Source: Peribacillus deserti (lineage in GTDB: Bacteria > Bacillota > Bacilli > Bacillales > DSM-1321). Taken from it: DNA of 51,960 bases. Shown here piece by piece: positions 16,517 through 25,294 of the stretch (the first letter of the stretch is position 1; the number at the start of each line of letters is the position of its first letter). The notes under the pieces are model-generated. The model saw only the letters and a list, made by a program, of their open reading frames with translations, did not search any database and was not told the origin of the DNA. The translations under genes and the position numbers were made by a program. The stretch covers positions 1 through 51,960 of the forward strand of contig NZ_PGUY01000052.1 in the NCBI RefSeq assembly GCF_002863585.1. The letters run 5' to 3'.

Positions 16517-17359
16517 TCAGCTCTTTCTCATAAAAGCTAAGACTTCCATGTCAAGCTTGCCTTCCGGCTGTTCACGGCCTTCGAAGTTTTCGGTATGCAG
16601 GTAGGCAGTGAAAGCTTTTTGTAGTTGTTCGTCATTTACCGCGTCTTCTTTTATGTAGTTTAAGCGCTTGAGGTGCTGTGTAAGTTCCGTTTTGATTTCT
16701 CCTTCAATATTCATAATATTTTCTGCTTTAGATGGGGCAAAATATAGCTGATGAAGGTTGTAGATTCGGATGAGTTCAGTTATGGGTTCGGGATGATCTT
16801 CCACTCTTAAATCAACAAAGCGGTCATTATATCCGCCATATCCTCCTTGTTCTTTTACAACAAGGATTGCGGCTGATTGCTGGCCTCTGCTGTCTCCGCC
16901 TGCCTCCTGCCCTGCATGTAGGGCATGCAATAGACGTTCCGCCAGCGGCCCTTCAGAATTTAAGAAGCTGTCGGCCATAGCCTGTACGGTTTTTTCATCT
17001 ACAAGTATATTTCCCTGTGCAGCAAAGTGTGGTCCAGTTATACCTCCGGCCCAATCATAGCATTGGCTGCCTGTGTATGTTGCAGGATTTCCCTTTGCAT
17101 CGATCAGCCCAACCTGCCGCATTTCTCTGTCAGGATCATGACTTATCAGATCATTCAAAGCTTCTTCAGCCGATATCCCATTTTCCATAGCCGCGAGTGC
17201 CAGGGGACCATAGGCTGTATTCGCATATGATTGGGTAGCTACTGCACCCACACCTGCTTTTGCCCACGGTACAACTGCACCGACTCCTAGAAATTTGGAT
17301 TGTACGGCAATACCCCATTCTTTTTCCTTTGGATCAAAGCCAGCAATTGAGTAAGTCAT
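16517..17359 (-). CDS. DUF1028 domain protein (Ntn-hydrolase-like fold)
   Basis: A 280-residue protein of uncharacterised function. The N-terminal about 205 residues match DUF1028 (MTYSIAGFDPKEKEWGIAVQ, then GVGAVATQSYAN, YGPLALAAMENG and the ITGPHFAAQGNIL segment), a family related in fold to Ntn hydrolases. The remaining about 75 residues form a separate region (ELIRIYNLHQLYF...LNYI) resembling the putative peptidoglycan-binding tail that often follows DUF1028. No signal peptide is seen. It begins at ATG 17359 with GGGGAGAA upstream. Single gene with no informative neighbours. Confidence 0.85.
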   Translation of the reverse strand: MTYSIAGFDPKEKEWGIAVQSKFLGVGAVVPWAKAGVGAVATQSYANTAYGPLALAAMENGISAEEALNDLISHDPDREMRQVGLIDAKGNPATYTGSQCYDWAGGITGPHFAAQGNILVDEKTVQAMADSFLNSEGPLAERLLHALHAGQEAGGDSRGQQSAAILVVKEQGGYGGYNDRFVDLRVEDHPEPITELIRIYNLHQLYFAPSKAENIMNIEGEIKTELTQHLKRLNYIKEDAVNDEQLQKAFTAYLHTENFEGREQPEGKLDMEVLAFMRKS

Positions 17360-17453
17360 GTATTTTCTCCCCTTTGTTAACAGTAAAATCCTTTTGTATT
17401 AGTGTAGCATAAAGAAAATCGCTCAGGGTATGTTTACCTTGCTGGCTCCCCGA

Positions 17454-17487
17454 TAAAAAAGAGAGCTAAAACCTGATGTTTTAGCTC
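17454..17487 (-). terminator. dctP terminator
   Basis: GAGCTAAAAC (17463-17472)/GTTTTAGCTC (17478-17487), with a T-run on the minus strand (AAAAAAGA on the plus strand at 17455-17462). Confidence 0.88.
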
Positions 17488-17495
17488 CTCAAATC

Positions 17496-18776
17496 TCATA
17501 CAGAAACTTTATCCCTGCCGTTGTCGACAGGAGGCGGGATATTAAGTTTCTCTTCAGGATGAAACTCGTTTTCCATTTTTGACACAACCACTGTAGCTAC
17601 ACCATTGCCAATAAGGTTGGTAATGGCACGTGCTTCTGACATGAAGCGGTCCACGCCGAGAAGCAGGGCAATGCCTTCTACAGGAATCATGGGGAAAGCG
17701 GCAAGTGTCGCGGCAAGTGTAATAAAACCCGAACCTGTCACACCGGCAGCGCCTTTTGATGTGAGCATTAAAATTCCAAGAAGGGTAATCTCCTGCCAGA
17801 TACTCAGGTCGATCCCAAAGGCCTGGGCGATGAAAATGGCAGCCATGGACAAATAAATGGCGGTGCCATCCAGATTGAAGGAGTAGCCGGTCGGGATGAC
17901 AAGACCTACGACCGATTTAGAGCACCCGTATTTCTCGAGCTTCTCCATCATCCGCGGCAAAGCACTTTCAGATGAAGATGTCCCAAGGACCAGCAAAATT
18001 TCTTCCTTGATATAACCTATGAACTTGAAGATATTGAATTTATATAATTTTGCCACGAGTCCCAAAATGACTACGATAAATAAAAACATGGTCAAATATA
18101 CGCTGGCCATTAATTTACCTAAAGAAAAAAGGGAGCCGATTCCGAAGTTGCCAATTGTATAGGCCATCGCTCCCATCGCAGCGACAGGAGAAAATTTCAT
18201 GACTATATTTACGATGCCAAAGAAGATCTCGGCAATTTGTTCAAATAAAGATATAACAGGCTTTGCTTTGCTGCCCAAACCGGCAGCAGCTATTCCGAAC
18301 AGCACGGCAATAAATAGAATCGGCAATAGTTCGCCTTTCGCCATTGCTCCCAAGAAGTTATCTGGAATTATACCCATAATAAACTCAATGGCACCGTGGC
18401 TGGTCTCTTTTGCCTGTTCAGTAAACTCGGAGATATCTCCGCCTTGTACGGAGTTTGTATTGAATCCGTTACCTGGTTTTAGAACATTCACTACAACTAA
18501 ACCAATTACAAGTGCGAGTGTTGAAATAATTTCAAAATAAAGGAGAGTTTTTCCTCCAATGCGGCCGACTTTCTTTAAGTCTCCCATATTGCCAATTCCA
18601 ATAACAATCGTAAGGAATACAATCGGGGCAATTACGAGCTTTATCAGTTTTATAAAAATATCAGCCAAAATTTTAAGGTCGGTACCGAACTTGGGAAAAA
18701 TAAATCCAATAATAATACCTAAGACTATACCGGTAATAACCTGCACGGTTAAGTTTCTAAAATTAAGTTTCAACAA
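17496..18776 (-). CDS. dctP: C4-dicarboxylate carrier DctP (DAACS family)
   Basis: A 426-residue membrane symporter for succinate, fumarate, malate and probably related acids. It shows the glutamate/dicarboxylate symporter hallmarks: the serine-rich re-entrant loop LGTSSSESALPRMM, the GYSFNLDGTAIYLSM unwound segment, and TSKGAAGVTGSGFITLA with LLGVDRFMSEARAITNLIGN. It is much closer to B. subtilis DctP than to glutamate carriers. The start is TTG at 18776 (or the adjacent TTG), with AGAGGTG upstream. It is divergent from the dctR-dctS two-component genes, which presumably control it. Confidence 0.93.
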   Translation of the reverse strand: MLKLNFRNLTVQVITGIVLGIIIGFIFPKFGTDLKILADIFIKLIKLVIAPIVFLTIVIGIGNMGDLKKVGRIGGKTLLYFEIISTLALVIGLVVVNVLKPGNGFNTNSVQGGDISEFTEQAKETSHGAIEFIMGIIPDNFLGAMAKGELLPILFIAVLFGIAAAGLGSKAKPVISLFEQIAEIFFGIVNIVMKFSPVAAMGAMAYTIGNFGIGSLFSLGKLMASVYLTMFLFIVVILGLVAKLYKFNIFKFIGYIKEEILLVLGTSSSESALPRMMEKLEKYGCSKSVVGLVIPTGYSFNLDGTAIYLSMAAIFIAQAFGIDLSIWQEITLLGILMLTSKGAAGVTGSGFITLAATLAAFPMIPVEGIALLLGVDRFMSEARAITNLIGNGVATVVVSKMENEFHPEEKLNIPPPVDNGRDKVSV

Positions 18777-18856
18777 TCCTTCACCTCTCTCAGTTTGGTA
18801 ACGCTTTCATTTATCTTATAAGAAAAGATGGTGTAGTTTAAGTTTTTGGTCATATA

Positions 18857-18874
18857 GTTCTTTTTGTTCTTTTT
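18857..18874. promoter_or_regulatory. Tandem repeat in the dctP-dctR divergent region
   Basis: Two back-to-back copies of GTTCTTTTT (18857-18865 and 18866-18874) lie between the divergent dctP and dctR starts. A direct repeat here is a plausible DctR-binding operator; this is inference from position only. Confidence 0.4.
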
Positions 18875-18965
18875 GGTATCAGAAATATTCTTCAAAGTAT
18901 TTGTACTCATAGTTTAAGAGATTCATAATGGAATAAATAGCTTGAAAAAGCAGGTGAAAATAAAA

Positions 18966-19637
18966 ATGAACGTGATAAAGGTATTATTGATAGAGGATGA
19001 TCCAATGGTACGGGAGATTAACAGGCAATATATCGAAAAAGTCGAGGGCTACCAAGTAATTGGACATGCCAGTAATGGGGAGGAAGGGCTGCAATTAGTC
19101 AGCAAATTAAAACCGGACCTCGTCATAATCGATATTTTTATGCCGAAGCTGGACGGTTTTGAAACAATAAAGCAGTTTCGGCTGGATGGTCTGTCTGTTG
19201 ATGTAATGGCAATCACAGCTGCAAGCGATATGGAAACCATTCATAAAGTCCTGCAGTACGGCGCAGTGGATTATATTTTAAAACCGTTTACATTTGAGAG
19301 GATAAAAAGAGCGCTTGAACAGTACTATTCTTTCCGTCTTAAAATGGAAGAAAAAAATTCAGTCCAGCAGCATGAGCTGGATCAGCTTCTCAACTACAGT
19401 GAAGACGTAAACACTGAAGATTTGCCAAAAGGACTGCATCGCCATACCTTAAATAAAATTATCGATTATATTTCAAGTGAAAAGTCTCCCGTATCTGCCG
19501 AGGAAGTTGCCGAAAGTATTGGGATTGCCCGTGTTACCGCAAGGCGGTATCTTGATCATCTTGAGAAAACAGGAAAAGTAAACATAACTGTACAATATGG
19601 CGGAGTAGGACGCCCGGTCAATCGATATGGCTTGTAA
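18966..19637 (+). CDS. dctR: Two-component response regulator DctR
   Basis: Response regulator of the CitB/DctR type, 223 residues. The N-terminal receiver domain has the acidic pair IEDD (9-12), the phosphoacceptor Asp56 (VIIDIFMP), and the conserved Lys in YILKPF. The C-terminal DNA-binding part has the helix-turn-helix AEEVAESIGIARVTARRYLD. The start at 18966 is chosen because AGGTGA lies 8 bp upstream and the protein then begins MNVIKVLLIEDD; a TTG at 18942 would add eight poor residues. Followed by dctS with a 13-base gap. Expected to activate the divergent dctP in response to dicarboxylates. Confidence 0.9.
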   Translation: MNVIKVLLIEDDPMVREINRQYIEKVEGYQVIGHASNGEEGLQLVSKLKPDLVIIDIFMPKLDGFETIKQFRLDGLSVDVMAITAASDMETIHKVLQYGAVDYILKPFTFERIKRALEQYYSFRLKMEEKNSVQQHELDQLLNYSEDVNTEDLPKGLHRHTLNKIIDYISSEKSPVSAEEVAESIGIARVTARRYLDHLEKTGKVNITVQYGGVGRPVNRYGL

Positions 19638-19650
19638 AGTGGGGAACTTA

Positions 19651-21264
19651 ATGAAAAAACTAACAGGGCGGAAGGTGATCAATTATTCATTGCAGACTAC
19701 CATAACTCTCCTCGTATGTACGGTCGTTATCATATCCCTCGTTATTACGGAAGCGATGGTAATAAAAAGAGTCGCGGAGGATACGAAGAATCTTAAAGCC
19801 GAAAAAGCTGCCGATATTGCGCGGATCGTTTCTCGTTCATCTCAGGTTATCGAATCACTTCAGCCGAATAAGAGCAGCGAAACGGATGTCCAAGCCTACA
19901 CCCGTGAGGTTCAGGCTGCAGCTGGGGTTGAATTTATTGTTGTTATGGATATGAAGGGCATTCGAAAGTCTCATCCTCATTCTGAATTAATAGGGAAAAG
20001 ATTTAGAGGTGGTGATGAAGGAACGGTTTTAAGGGGCAGAGAGTATATTTCCGTTGCGAAAGGTACACTGGGAACATCACTGAGAGCTTTTGCTCCTGTC
20101 TATGATGATCATCATAGACAGATTGGAGCTGTAGCAGTAGGTATTATGCTGGAAGAAGTAAATGATGCGGTCTCAAAAGGCAGGCAGGTCATTTATGCGG
20201 GAATGATTTTCGGCGTAGCTGCAGGTATACTCGGGGCAGTTCTTTTAGCAAGAAAAATTAAGTCCATACTATTTGGTTTAGAACCAGAGGAGATTGCTGG
20301 ACTGCTTGAAGAACGTATTGCAATGCTGCAATCGGCTAAAGAGGGAATTATTGCAGTGGATGCTGAAGGCAGGATAAAGCTGGTTAACAAGGAAGGGAAC
20401 AGGCTTCTGCAATCAGCTGGCATTTCTGGTGATCTTATTGGCAGAAAGATAGATACATTTATGCCGGATTTAGGACTTTCCAATATTTTAAATTCAGGGC
20501 GGCCAAAACACGACCTTGAACAAAATGTAAACGGTCTGGCTATTGTCACCAACTTAGTGCCTATTCTTGTAAAAGAACAGGTAGTTGGAGCCATCGCGAC
20601 CTTTAGGGATAGAACTGAGTTAAAGGAGCTGGCAGAACAATTGACCGGGGTGAAGCTGTATGCGGATGCTTTGCGCTCTCAGTCGCATGAATTTATGAAC
20701 AAGCTTCACGTAATATCCGGTCTCATTTCTATGCAAAATTATCAAAGTGTTTCTAGTTATATTAGTAAAATGGTTGAACATCATCAAACGGAATCAGGCT
20801 TTATCGCGCAGCGTATAAAGGATCCGGTCTTAGCTGGCTTTTTATTAGGAAAGCTCAGTTATGCAAGGGAGAATAAAGTTGAATTCGTGGTGGATGGAGA
20901 TGGAGAGATACCCGAATCACGCGATCCAAGCGTAATTCATGAGCTTGTTGTAATCCTTGGGAACTTAATTAATAACGCTATTGCAGCCGTTGAGAAGTCG
21001 AAAACGAAACGAATCATGATACGATTCGATTATTTTAATCAACATCTCTCTTTGGAAGTCCATGATACAGGTGAAGGAATTCCTAAAGAGCTTCAGCAGC
21101 AAATATTCAAAAAAGGTTTTTCAACGAAAGGGGCAGACAGAGGGCTTGGTCTATTTCATCTCACCCAAAGCCTAAATAGGCTTAATGGACACGCTGAGCT
21201 TTTCTCAAAGGAAGGAGAAGGTACAATTTTCATCGTGGATTTACCTTATCACGCAAAGGAATAA
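19651..21264 (+). CDS. dctS: Sensor histidine kinase DctS (CitA/DcuS family)
   Basis: Membrane sensor kinase of about 537 residues. It has an N-terminal transmembrane helix (about residues 12-35), an extracytoplasmic PDC-type sensing domain containing the ligand-loop signature GIRKSHPHSELIGKRF, a second helix (about 175-200), a cytoplasmic PAS domain, the phosphoacceptor region SQSHEFMNKLHVISGL (His near residue 345, SpoB-like arrangement), and a HATPase domain with NLINNAIAAVE and DTGEGIP, ending in GLGLFHLTQSL. An ATG 24 bases upstream, overlapping dctR, is possible but adds non-conserved residues. No dctB-type binding-protein gene accompanies it. Confidence 0.9.
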   Translation: MKKLTGRKVINYSLQTTITLLVCTVVIISLVITEAMVIKRVAEDTKNLKAEKAADIARIVSRSSQVIESLQPNKSSETDVQAYTREVQAAAGVEFIVVMDMKGIRKSHPHSELIGKRFRGGDEGTVLRGREYISVAKGTLGTSLRAFAPVYDDHHRQIGAVAVGIMLEEVNDAVSKGRQVIYAGMIFGVAAGILGAVLLARKIKSILFGLEPEEIAGLLEERIAMLQSAKEGIIAVDAEGRIKLVNKEGNRLLQSAGISGDLIGRKIDTFMPDLGLSNILNSGRPKHDLEQNVNGLAIVTNLVPILVKEQVVGAIATFRDRTELKELAEQLTGVKLYADALRSQSHEFMNKLHVISGLISMQNYQSVSSYISKMVEHHQTESGFIAQRIKDPVLAGFLLGKLSYARENKVEFVVDGDGEIPESRDPSVIHELVVILGNLINNAIAAVEKSKTKRIMIRFDYFNQHLSLEVHDTGEGIPKELQQQIFKKGFSTKGADRGLGLFHLTQSLNRLNGHAELFSKEGEGTIFIVDLPYHAKE

Positions 21265-21342
21265 TAGGGAGCTATTATTCCTTTAAGTTAAATGAAGGAC
21301 CAGCTATAAATGAGTAAAATTCCATAAAATTCTGAATGATGA

Positions 21343-21410
21343 TTGACAAAGCCGGCCGTACTATTAGATAATAAAAACTGAGCTTGAATGAGAATGAATT
21401 TCATTTGCGA
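21343..21410 (+). promoter_or_regulatory. yclN promoter with overlapping Fur-like site
   Basis: TTGACA (21343-21348), 18-bp spacer, GATAAT (21367-21372). Just downstream, TGAGAATGAATTTCATT (about 21389-21405) is a Fur-box-like imperfect palindrome that would cover the transcription start. Confidence 0.65.
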
Positions 21411-21470
21411 TTAAGCAAGCTTAAGCTTATGTTATGTAAAAATGAATGATGTGTTTTTTTTTAAGTTTCA

Positions 21471-21493
21471 TTGAGAATGTTTATCATTCTCAA
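21471..21493 (+). promoter_or_regulatory. Fur box upstream of yclN
   Basis: Inverted repeat TTGAGAATG (21471-21479)/CATTCTCAA (21485-21493) with TTTAT between. It contains GAGAATGTTTATCATTCTC, close to the Bacillus Fur consensus, and indicates iron-repressed expression of the importer operon. Confidence 0.85.
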
Positions 21494-21539
21494 ATCAATA
21501 AATAGCGGCCGATGGTTAGCATGAAAAGCGGGTTGGTTT

Positions 21540-22490
21540 ATGAGAAAAGTTCTATTGCTTCTAGTATTAATAATTCTTTCGGTTACCTCTTTGTTTATTG
21601 GAGTAAAGGATGTTAGCCCGCTGGATCTTTTCCACTTAAACGGGGAAGAGCGAGAGATTTTGACGATCAGCAGGGTGCCGCGCCTTGTTTCCATCCTTTT
21701 GGCTGGAATCAGCATGAGCATATGTGGTTTAATCATGCAGCAGCTCAGCCGGAACAAGTTTGTCTCACCTACGACTGCCGGCACTATGGATTCTGCACGA
21801 TTAGGAATATTGGTTTCCATGATTATTTTTTCTTCTGCTACGATGATGCAGAAAATGATTATTGCCTCATTGTTTGCACTAGCTGGCACCTTTCTATTCA
21901 TGAAGATCCTCGACCGGATCAAGTTCAAAGATGCCATATTCATCCCGCTTGTTGGATTGATGCTGGGAAGTATCATCTCCTCAATGACTACTTTTTTTGC
22001 TTATAAATACGACTTGATCCAGAGTATTTCTGCATGGCTCCACGGTGATTTTTCCATGGTCATGGCAGGAAGGTACGAAATGATCTATATAAGTGTACCG
22101 CTTGTATTCATAGCCTATCTCTTTGCTAATAAATTCACCCTTGCAGGAATGGGTGAGGATTTCTCGATAAATGTAGGCCTCAATTATAGGTTAATTGTGA
22201 ACATAGGCCTGATAATCGTAGCCTTATCTACTACATCTGTCATTTTAACGGTAGGTGCTATACCATTTTTAGGTTTAATTGTTCCAAATATTGTTTCCCT
22301 CTATAATGGCGATAATTTGAAGAAAAACCTGCTCGATACAGCGCTATTAGGAGCAGTATTCCTGCTCGCCTGCGACATCATTGGCCGGATCCTCATATAT
22401 CCGTATGAAATACCGATCGGTTTGACCGTGGGAGTCATAGGCAGTGGAATCTTTCTGTATATATTGATGAGGAGCAGGGCTTATGCATAA
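21540..22490 (+). CDS. yclN: Petrobactin-type ferric siderophore ABC permease YclN
   Basis: Inner-membrane permease (316 residues, the length of B. subtilis YclN/FpbN) of an iron-siderophore importer of the BtuC/FecD superfamily. Family segments are plain: SRVPRLVSILLAGISMSICG, MQQLSRNKFVSPTTAGTMDSA, then ILTVGAIPFLGLIVPNIVSL and the coupling region before EIPIGLTVGVIGSGIFLYIL. About nine or ten transmembrane segments. The ATG start matches the conserved N-terminus although its ribosome binding site (GGGTTGG) is weak. It overlaps yclO by eight bases. Fur sites upstream. Confidence 0.95.
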   Translation: MRKVLLLLVLIILSVTSLFIGVKDVSPLDLFHLNGEEREILTISRVPRLVSILLAGISMSICGLIMQQLSRNKFVSPTTAGTMDSARLGILVSMIIFSSATMMQKMIIASLFALAGTFLFMKILDRIKFKDAIFIPLVGLMLGSIISSMTTFFAYKYDLIQSISAWLHGDFSMVMAGRYEMIYISVPLVFIAYLFANKFTLAGMGEDFSINVGLNYRLIVNIGLIIVALSTTSVILTVGAIPFLGLIVPNIVSLYNGDNLKKNLLDTALLGAVFLLACDIIGRILIYPYEIPIGLTVGVIGSGIFLYILMRSRAYA

Positions 22491-23427
22491 AGTCAAATTA
22501 GGAATTCTATCAGCCGTTTCAATCATCCTTATATTAATCTTCTTATTTACCGATATGGGAAACTATTGGGAATATGTTGTACCGAAGAGAACAATTAAGT
22601 TAATCGCCATTATCTTAACTGGTATATCCATTGCTGTTTCAACCATCATATTTCAGACCATTACTAATAACCGTATCCTTACACCAAGTATCATTGGCCT
22701 CGATTCTCTGTATATGCTCATTCAAACCTTTTTGATTTTTGCGTTTGGATCAACAAGTGCCGTTGTCATGAACAAGAATATAAATTTTCTTCTATGTGTA
22801 GGGATCATGGTTTTATTTGCAGGTTTGTTATATAGGTTTTTATTTAAAAAAGAGGGTCAGAACATTTACTTTCTGCTGCTGGTTGGGCTGGTTCTGGGAA
22901 CATTATTTCAAAGCTTCTCTTCCTTTATGCAGGTAATTATTGATCCGAATGAGTTTTTAGTCATACAAGACCGCATGTTCGCGAGTTTCAATAATATTCA
23001 TACAGATCTTCTTACGCTGTCCATTGTCCTTCTCCTGATGCTAGGCTGGTATTTATCAAGGTTTGTCAGGTATCTAGACGTTCTGGCGCTTGGCAGAGAG
23101 CAGGCCATTAACCTGGGAGTCAGCTATGACCATGTAGTTAAGAGGCTGCTCATAGTAGTCGCTGTGTTAATCTCTATATCTACTGCATTGGTGGGCCCGA
23201 TTACGTTCCTAGGGCTGCTTGTTGCAAATGTTGCCTATCAGTATATCAACACCTATAAACATATTACTTTGTTCGCCAGTTCTGCACTTCTTAGCGTTAT
23301 CGCTTTAGTCGGTGGAGTTCTTATTGTAGAAAGAGTTTTTACCTTCTCTACAACGTTAAGCGTAATTATCAACTTTATAGGCGGAGTGTACTTCATATAC
23401 TTATTGTTAAAGGAGAGTAAAGCATGA
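22483..23427 (+). CDS. yclO: Petrobactin-type ferric siderophore ABC permease YclO
   Basis: Second permease of the importer, 314 residues (B. subtilis YclO is about 315). It shows the superfamily's TNNRILTPSIIGLDSLYML and GPITFLGLLVANVAYQYI segments and about nine hydrophobic helices. It begins inside the end of yclN and overlaps the start of yclP by four bases, so the permeases and ATPase are translationally coupled. Forms a heterodimeric channel with YclN. Confidence 0.94.
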   Translation: MHKVKLGILSAVSIILILIFLFTDMGNYWEYVVPKRTIKLIAIILTGISIAVSTIIFQTITNNRILTPSIIGLDSLYMLIQTFLIFAFGSTSAVVMNKNINFLLCVGIMVLFAGLLYRFLFKKEGQNIYFLLLVGLVLGTLFQSFSSFMQVIIDPNEFLVIQDRMFASFNNIHTDLLTLSIVLLLMLGWYLSRFVRYLDVLALGREQAINLGVSYDHVVKRLLIVVAVLISISTALVGPITFLGLLVANVAYQYINTYKHITLFASSALLSVIALVGGVLIVERVFTFSTTLSVIINFIGGVYFIYLLLKESKA

Positions 23428-24182
23428 TACAGGTCAAGAATGTTACGAAGCAATTTGGAAATAAAAGTGTAGTCGACAATGTCTCGCTGGACATCGCAAA
23501 AGGCAAAATAACTTCATTTATCGGACCTAACGGTGCGGGCAAGAGCACCCTGCTTTCCATGATAAGCCGGCTGATGAAAGTCGACAGCGGTGACATTTAT
23601 ATCGACGATCAAAAGCTTTCTAATTGTAAGAGCAGTGAACTTGCAAAGAAAATCTCCATACTCAAACAGTCGAACCATATCTCCATTAAACTGACAGTCA
23701 GAGAATTAGTTTCGTTCGGCCGGTTTCCTTCTTCCCAGGGAAGGCTGACAAAGGAAGATTGGAAATTCGTAGTTGAAGCCATATCTTACATGGAGCTTAC
23801 AGATATTCAACATAAATACCTTGACCAGCTAAGCGGCGGCCAGCAGCAGAGAGCCTATATAGCGATGGTCATTGCCCAGAATACGGAATACATCCTGCTC
23901 GATGAACCTCTTAATAATCTTGATATGAAACATTCTGTACAAATTATGAAGGTACTTCGCAGGCTTACTGATGAATTAGGGAAAACAGTGGTCATTGTTA
24001 TTCATGATATCAATTTTGCTTCCTGCTATTCAGATTACATAGTTGCCTTAAAGGATGGGAGAATCGTAGAAGATGGTGCTGCTGAACATATCATTGACTC
24101 AGCGGTTTTACGTGGAATTTACGAAATGGATATAACGATACAAAATATTAATAATAACAAGATTTGTATGTATTACGCTTAA
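23424..24182 (+). CDS. yclP: Petrobactin-type ferric siderophore ABC ATPase YclP
   Basis: ATP-binding subunit of the importer, 252 residues as in B. subtilis YclP. Walker A GPNGAGKST (about 34-42), Q-loop region ILKQSN, ABC signature LSGGQQQR, Walker B YILLDEP, and the H-loop His in VVIVIHDINF. It sits between the permease and binding-protein genes in one operon. Confidence 0.96.
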   Translation: MIQVKNVTKQFGNKSVVDNVSLDIAKGKITSFIGPNGAGKSTLLSMISRLMKVDSGDIYIDDQKLSNCKSSELAKKISILKQSNHISIKLTVRELVSFGRFPSSQGRLTKEDWKFVVEAISYMELTDIQHKYLDQLSGGQQQRAYIAMVIAQNTEYILLDEPLNNLDMKHSVQIMKVLRRLTDELGKTVVIVIHDINFASCYSDYIVALKDGRIVEDGAAEHIIDSAVLRGIYEMDITIQNINNNKICMYYA

Positions 24183-24212
24183 TAGAAAAGGTTATAAAAA
24201 GGAGTGTTCCAC

Positions 24213-25166
24213 ATGAAACAAAAGTTATCTTTATTAGTGATAATTTCTATTATCATGGTTTTTACCGCTGCGTGCGGCAGCCAGGAAAAAACATCAGGAT
24301 CGGGAAAAGGCAAGGATTCGGAAGAGATTGTTGTAAATCATCAATTAGGTGAAACAAAAGTTATGAAAAATCCTAAGAAAGTTGTCACAATGGACTTAGG
24401 AATGCTGGATACTCTAGATAAACTTGGCATGGAAGACTCTATTGCCGGGGTGCCTCAGCAGAACCTGCCTGATTACCTTGAAAAATATAAGGGTGAAAAG
24501 TATAAAAATATTGGCAGCTTAAAGGAACCAGACTTTGAAGCAATTAATGAAATCAAGCCGGATTTAATTATCATTTCAGGCAGACAGCAAGATCTTTACG
24601 ATAAATTTGAAGAAATAGCTCCTACTATTTTTATGGGAATCGATAACAAGAAGTTTATGGAGTCGTTTGAAGGTAATGTTAACACACTGGCAAAAATCTT
24701 TGGAAAAGAAGAACAAGCTGAAAAGGAACTTGCTGATATTGAAAGTTCAATAGATGATATTAAGAAAAAGGCTGAAGGAAATAATGCGAAGGCTCTTATC
24801 ACATTAACAGCAGGCGGAAAAGTAACTGCTTTTGGACCAAATTCTCGCTTTGGCCTGATACATGATGTCCTCGGCATCCAGTCAGCGGCTGATAAGATTG
24901 ATGCGGACCCAACTCACGGGCAAAACATTTCCATGGAATTCATTGCGGAAACAAACCCGGATATCTTATATGTAATAGATCGAGATGCCGCTGTTGGTGA
25001 AGGCAACAATGCAAAGAAAGTAATAGAAAACCAGCTGGTTAAGAAAACGAAGGCTTATACAAATGATAAAATTGTATATCTTGACCCTGGGTATTGGTAC
25101 CTTTCAGGCGGCGGGCTTGTATCCGTTGCAGAAATGGTGGAAGAAGCTCAAAAAGGAATCGAATAA
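24213..25166 (+). CDS. yclQ: Petrobactin-type siderophore-binding lipoprotein YclQ
   Basis: Extracytoplasmic solute-binding lipoprotein of 317 residues that delivers ferric siderophore to YclNO. The signal peptide ends in a lipobox (MVFTAACGS, Cys near residue 20). The periplasmic-binding fold of iron-siderophore type is shown by KNPKKVVTMDLGMLDTLDKL, IKPDLIIISGRQ and NPDILYVIDRD. AAGGAG lies 8 bp upstream of the ATG at 24213; a GTG nine bases earlier is less likely. B. subtilis YclQ binds petrobactin and its photoproduct; the same ligand is inferred from operon identity, not shown. Confidence 0.94.
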   Translation: MKQKLSLLVIISIIMVFTAACGSQEKTSGSGKGKDSEEIVVNHQLGETKVMKNPKKVVTMDLGMLDTLDKLGMEDSIAGVPQQNLPDYLEKYKGEKYKNIGSLKEPDFEAINEIKPDLIIISGRQQDLYDKFEEIAPTIFMGIDNKKFMESFEGNVNTLAKIFGKEEQAEKELADIESSIDDIKKKAEGNNAKALITLTAGGKVTAFGPNSRFGLIHDVLGIQSAADKIDADPTHGQNISMEFIAETNPDILYVIDRDAAVGEGNNAKKVIENQLVKKTKAYTNDKIVYLDPGYWYLSGGGLVSVAEMVEEAQKGIE

Positions 25167-25177
25167 GAACGTCTATG

Positions 25178-25207
25178 CTGTCCGTCCCCGTTGATGGACA
25201 GTTTTTT
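25178..25207 (+). terminator. yclNOPQ terminator
   Basis: CTGTCC (25178-25183)/GGACAG (25196-25201) followed by six T residues. Confidence 0.85.
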
Positions 25208-25218
25208 GTGTAAAATTT

Positions 25219-25273
25219 ATTACTCTAAAAAGTAATGTCAACTTGAATATGTTGAGATAATGAATTACTCTAA
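25219..25273 (+). promoter_or_regulatory. Repeated ATTACTCTAA motif upstream of the HTH/F1-beta-like gene
   Basis: The 10-mer ATTACTCTAA occurs at 25219-25228 and 25264-25273, and an inverted AGTAAT (25231-25236) faces the first copy. GATAAT at 25256-25261 is a possible -10. As the next gene encodes a helix-turn-helix protein, this may be its own operator; inference only. Confidence 0.4.
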
Positions 25274-25294
25274 GAAAAAACAAGGAGGCCGGAT

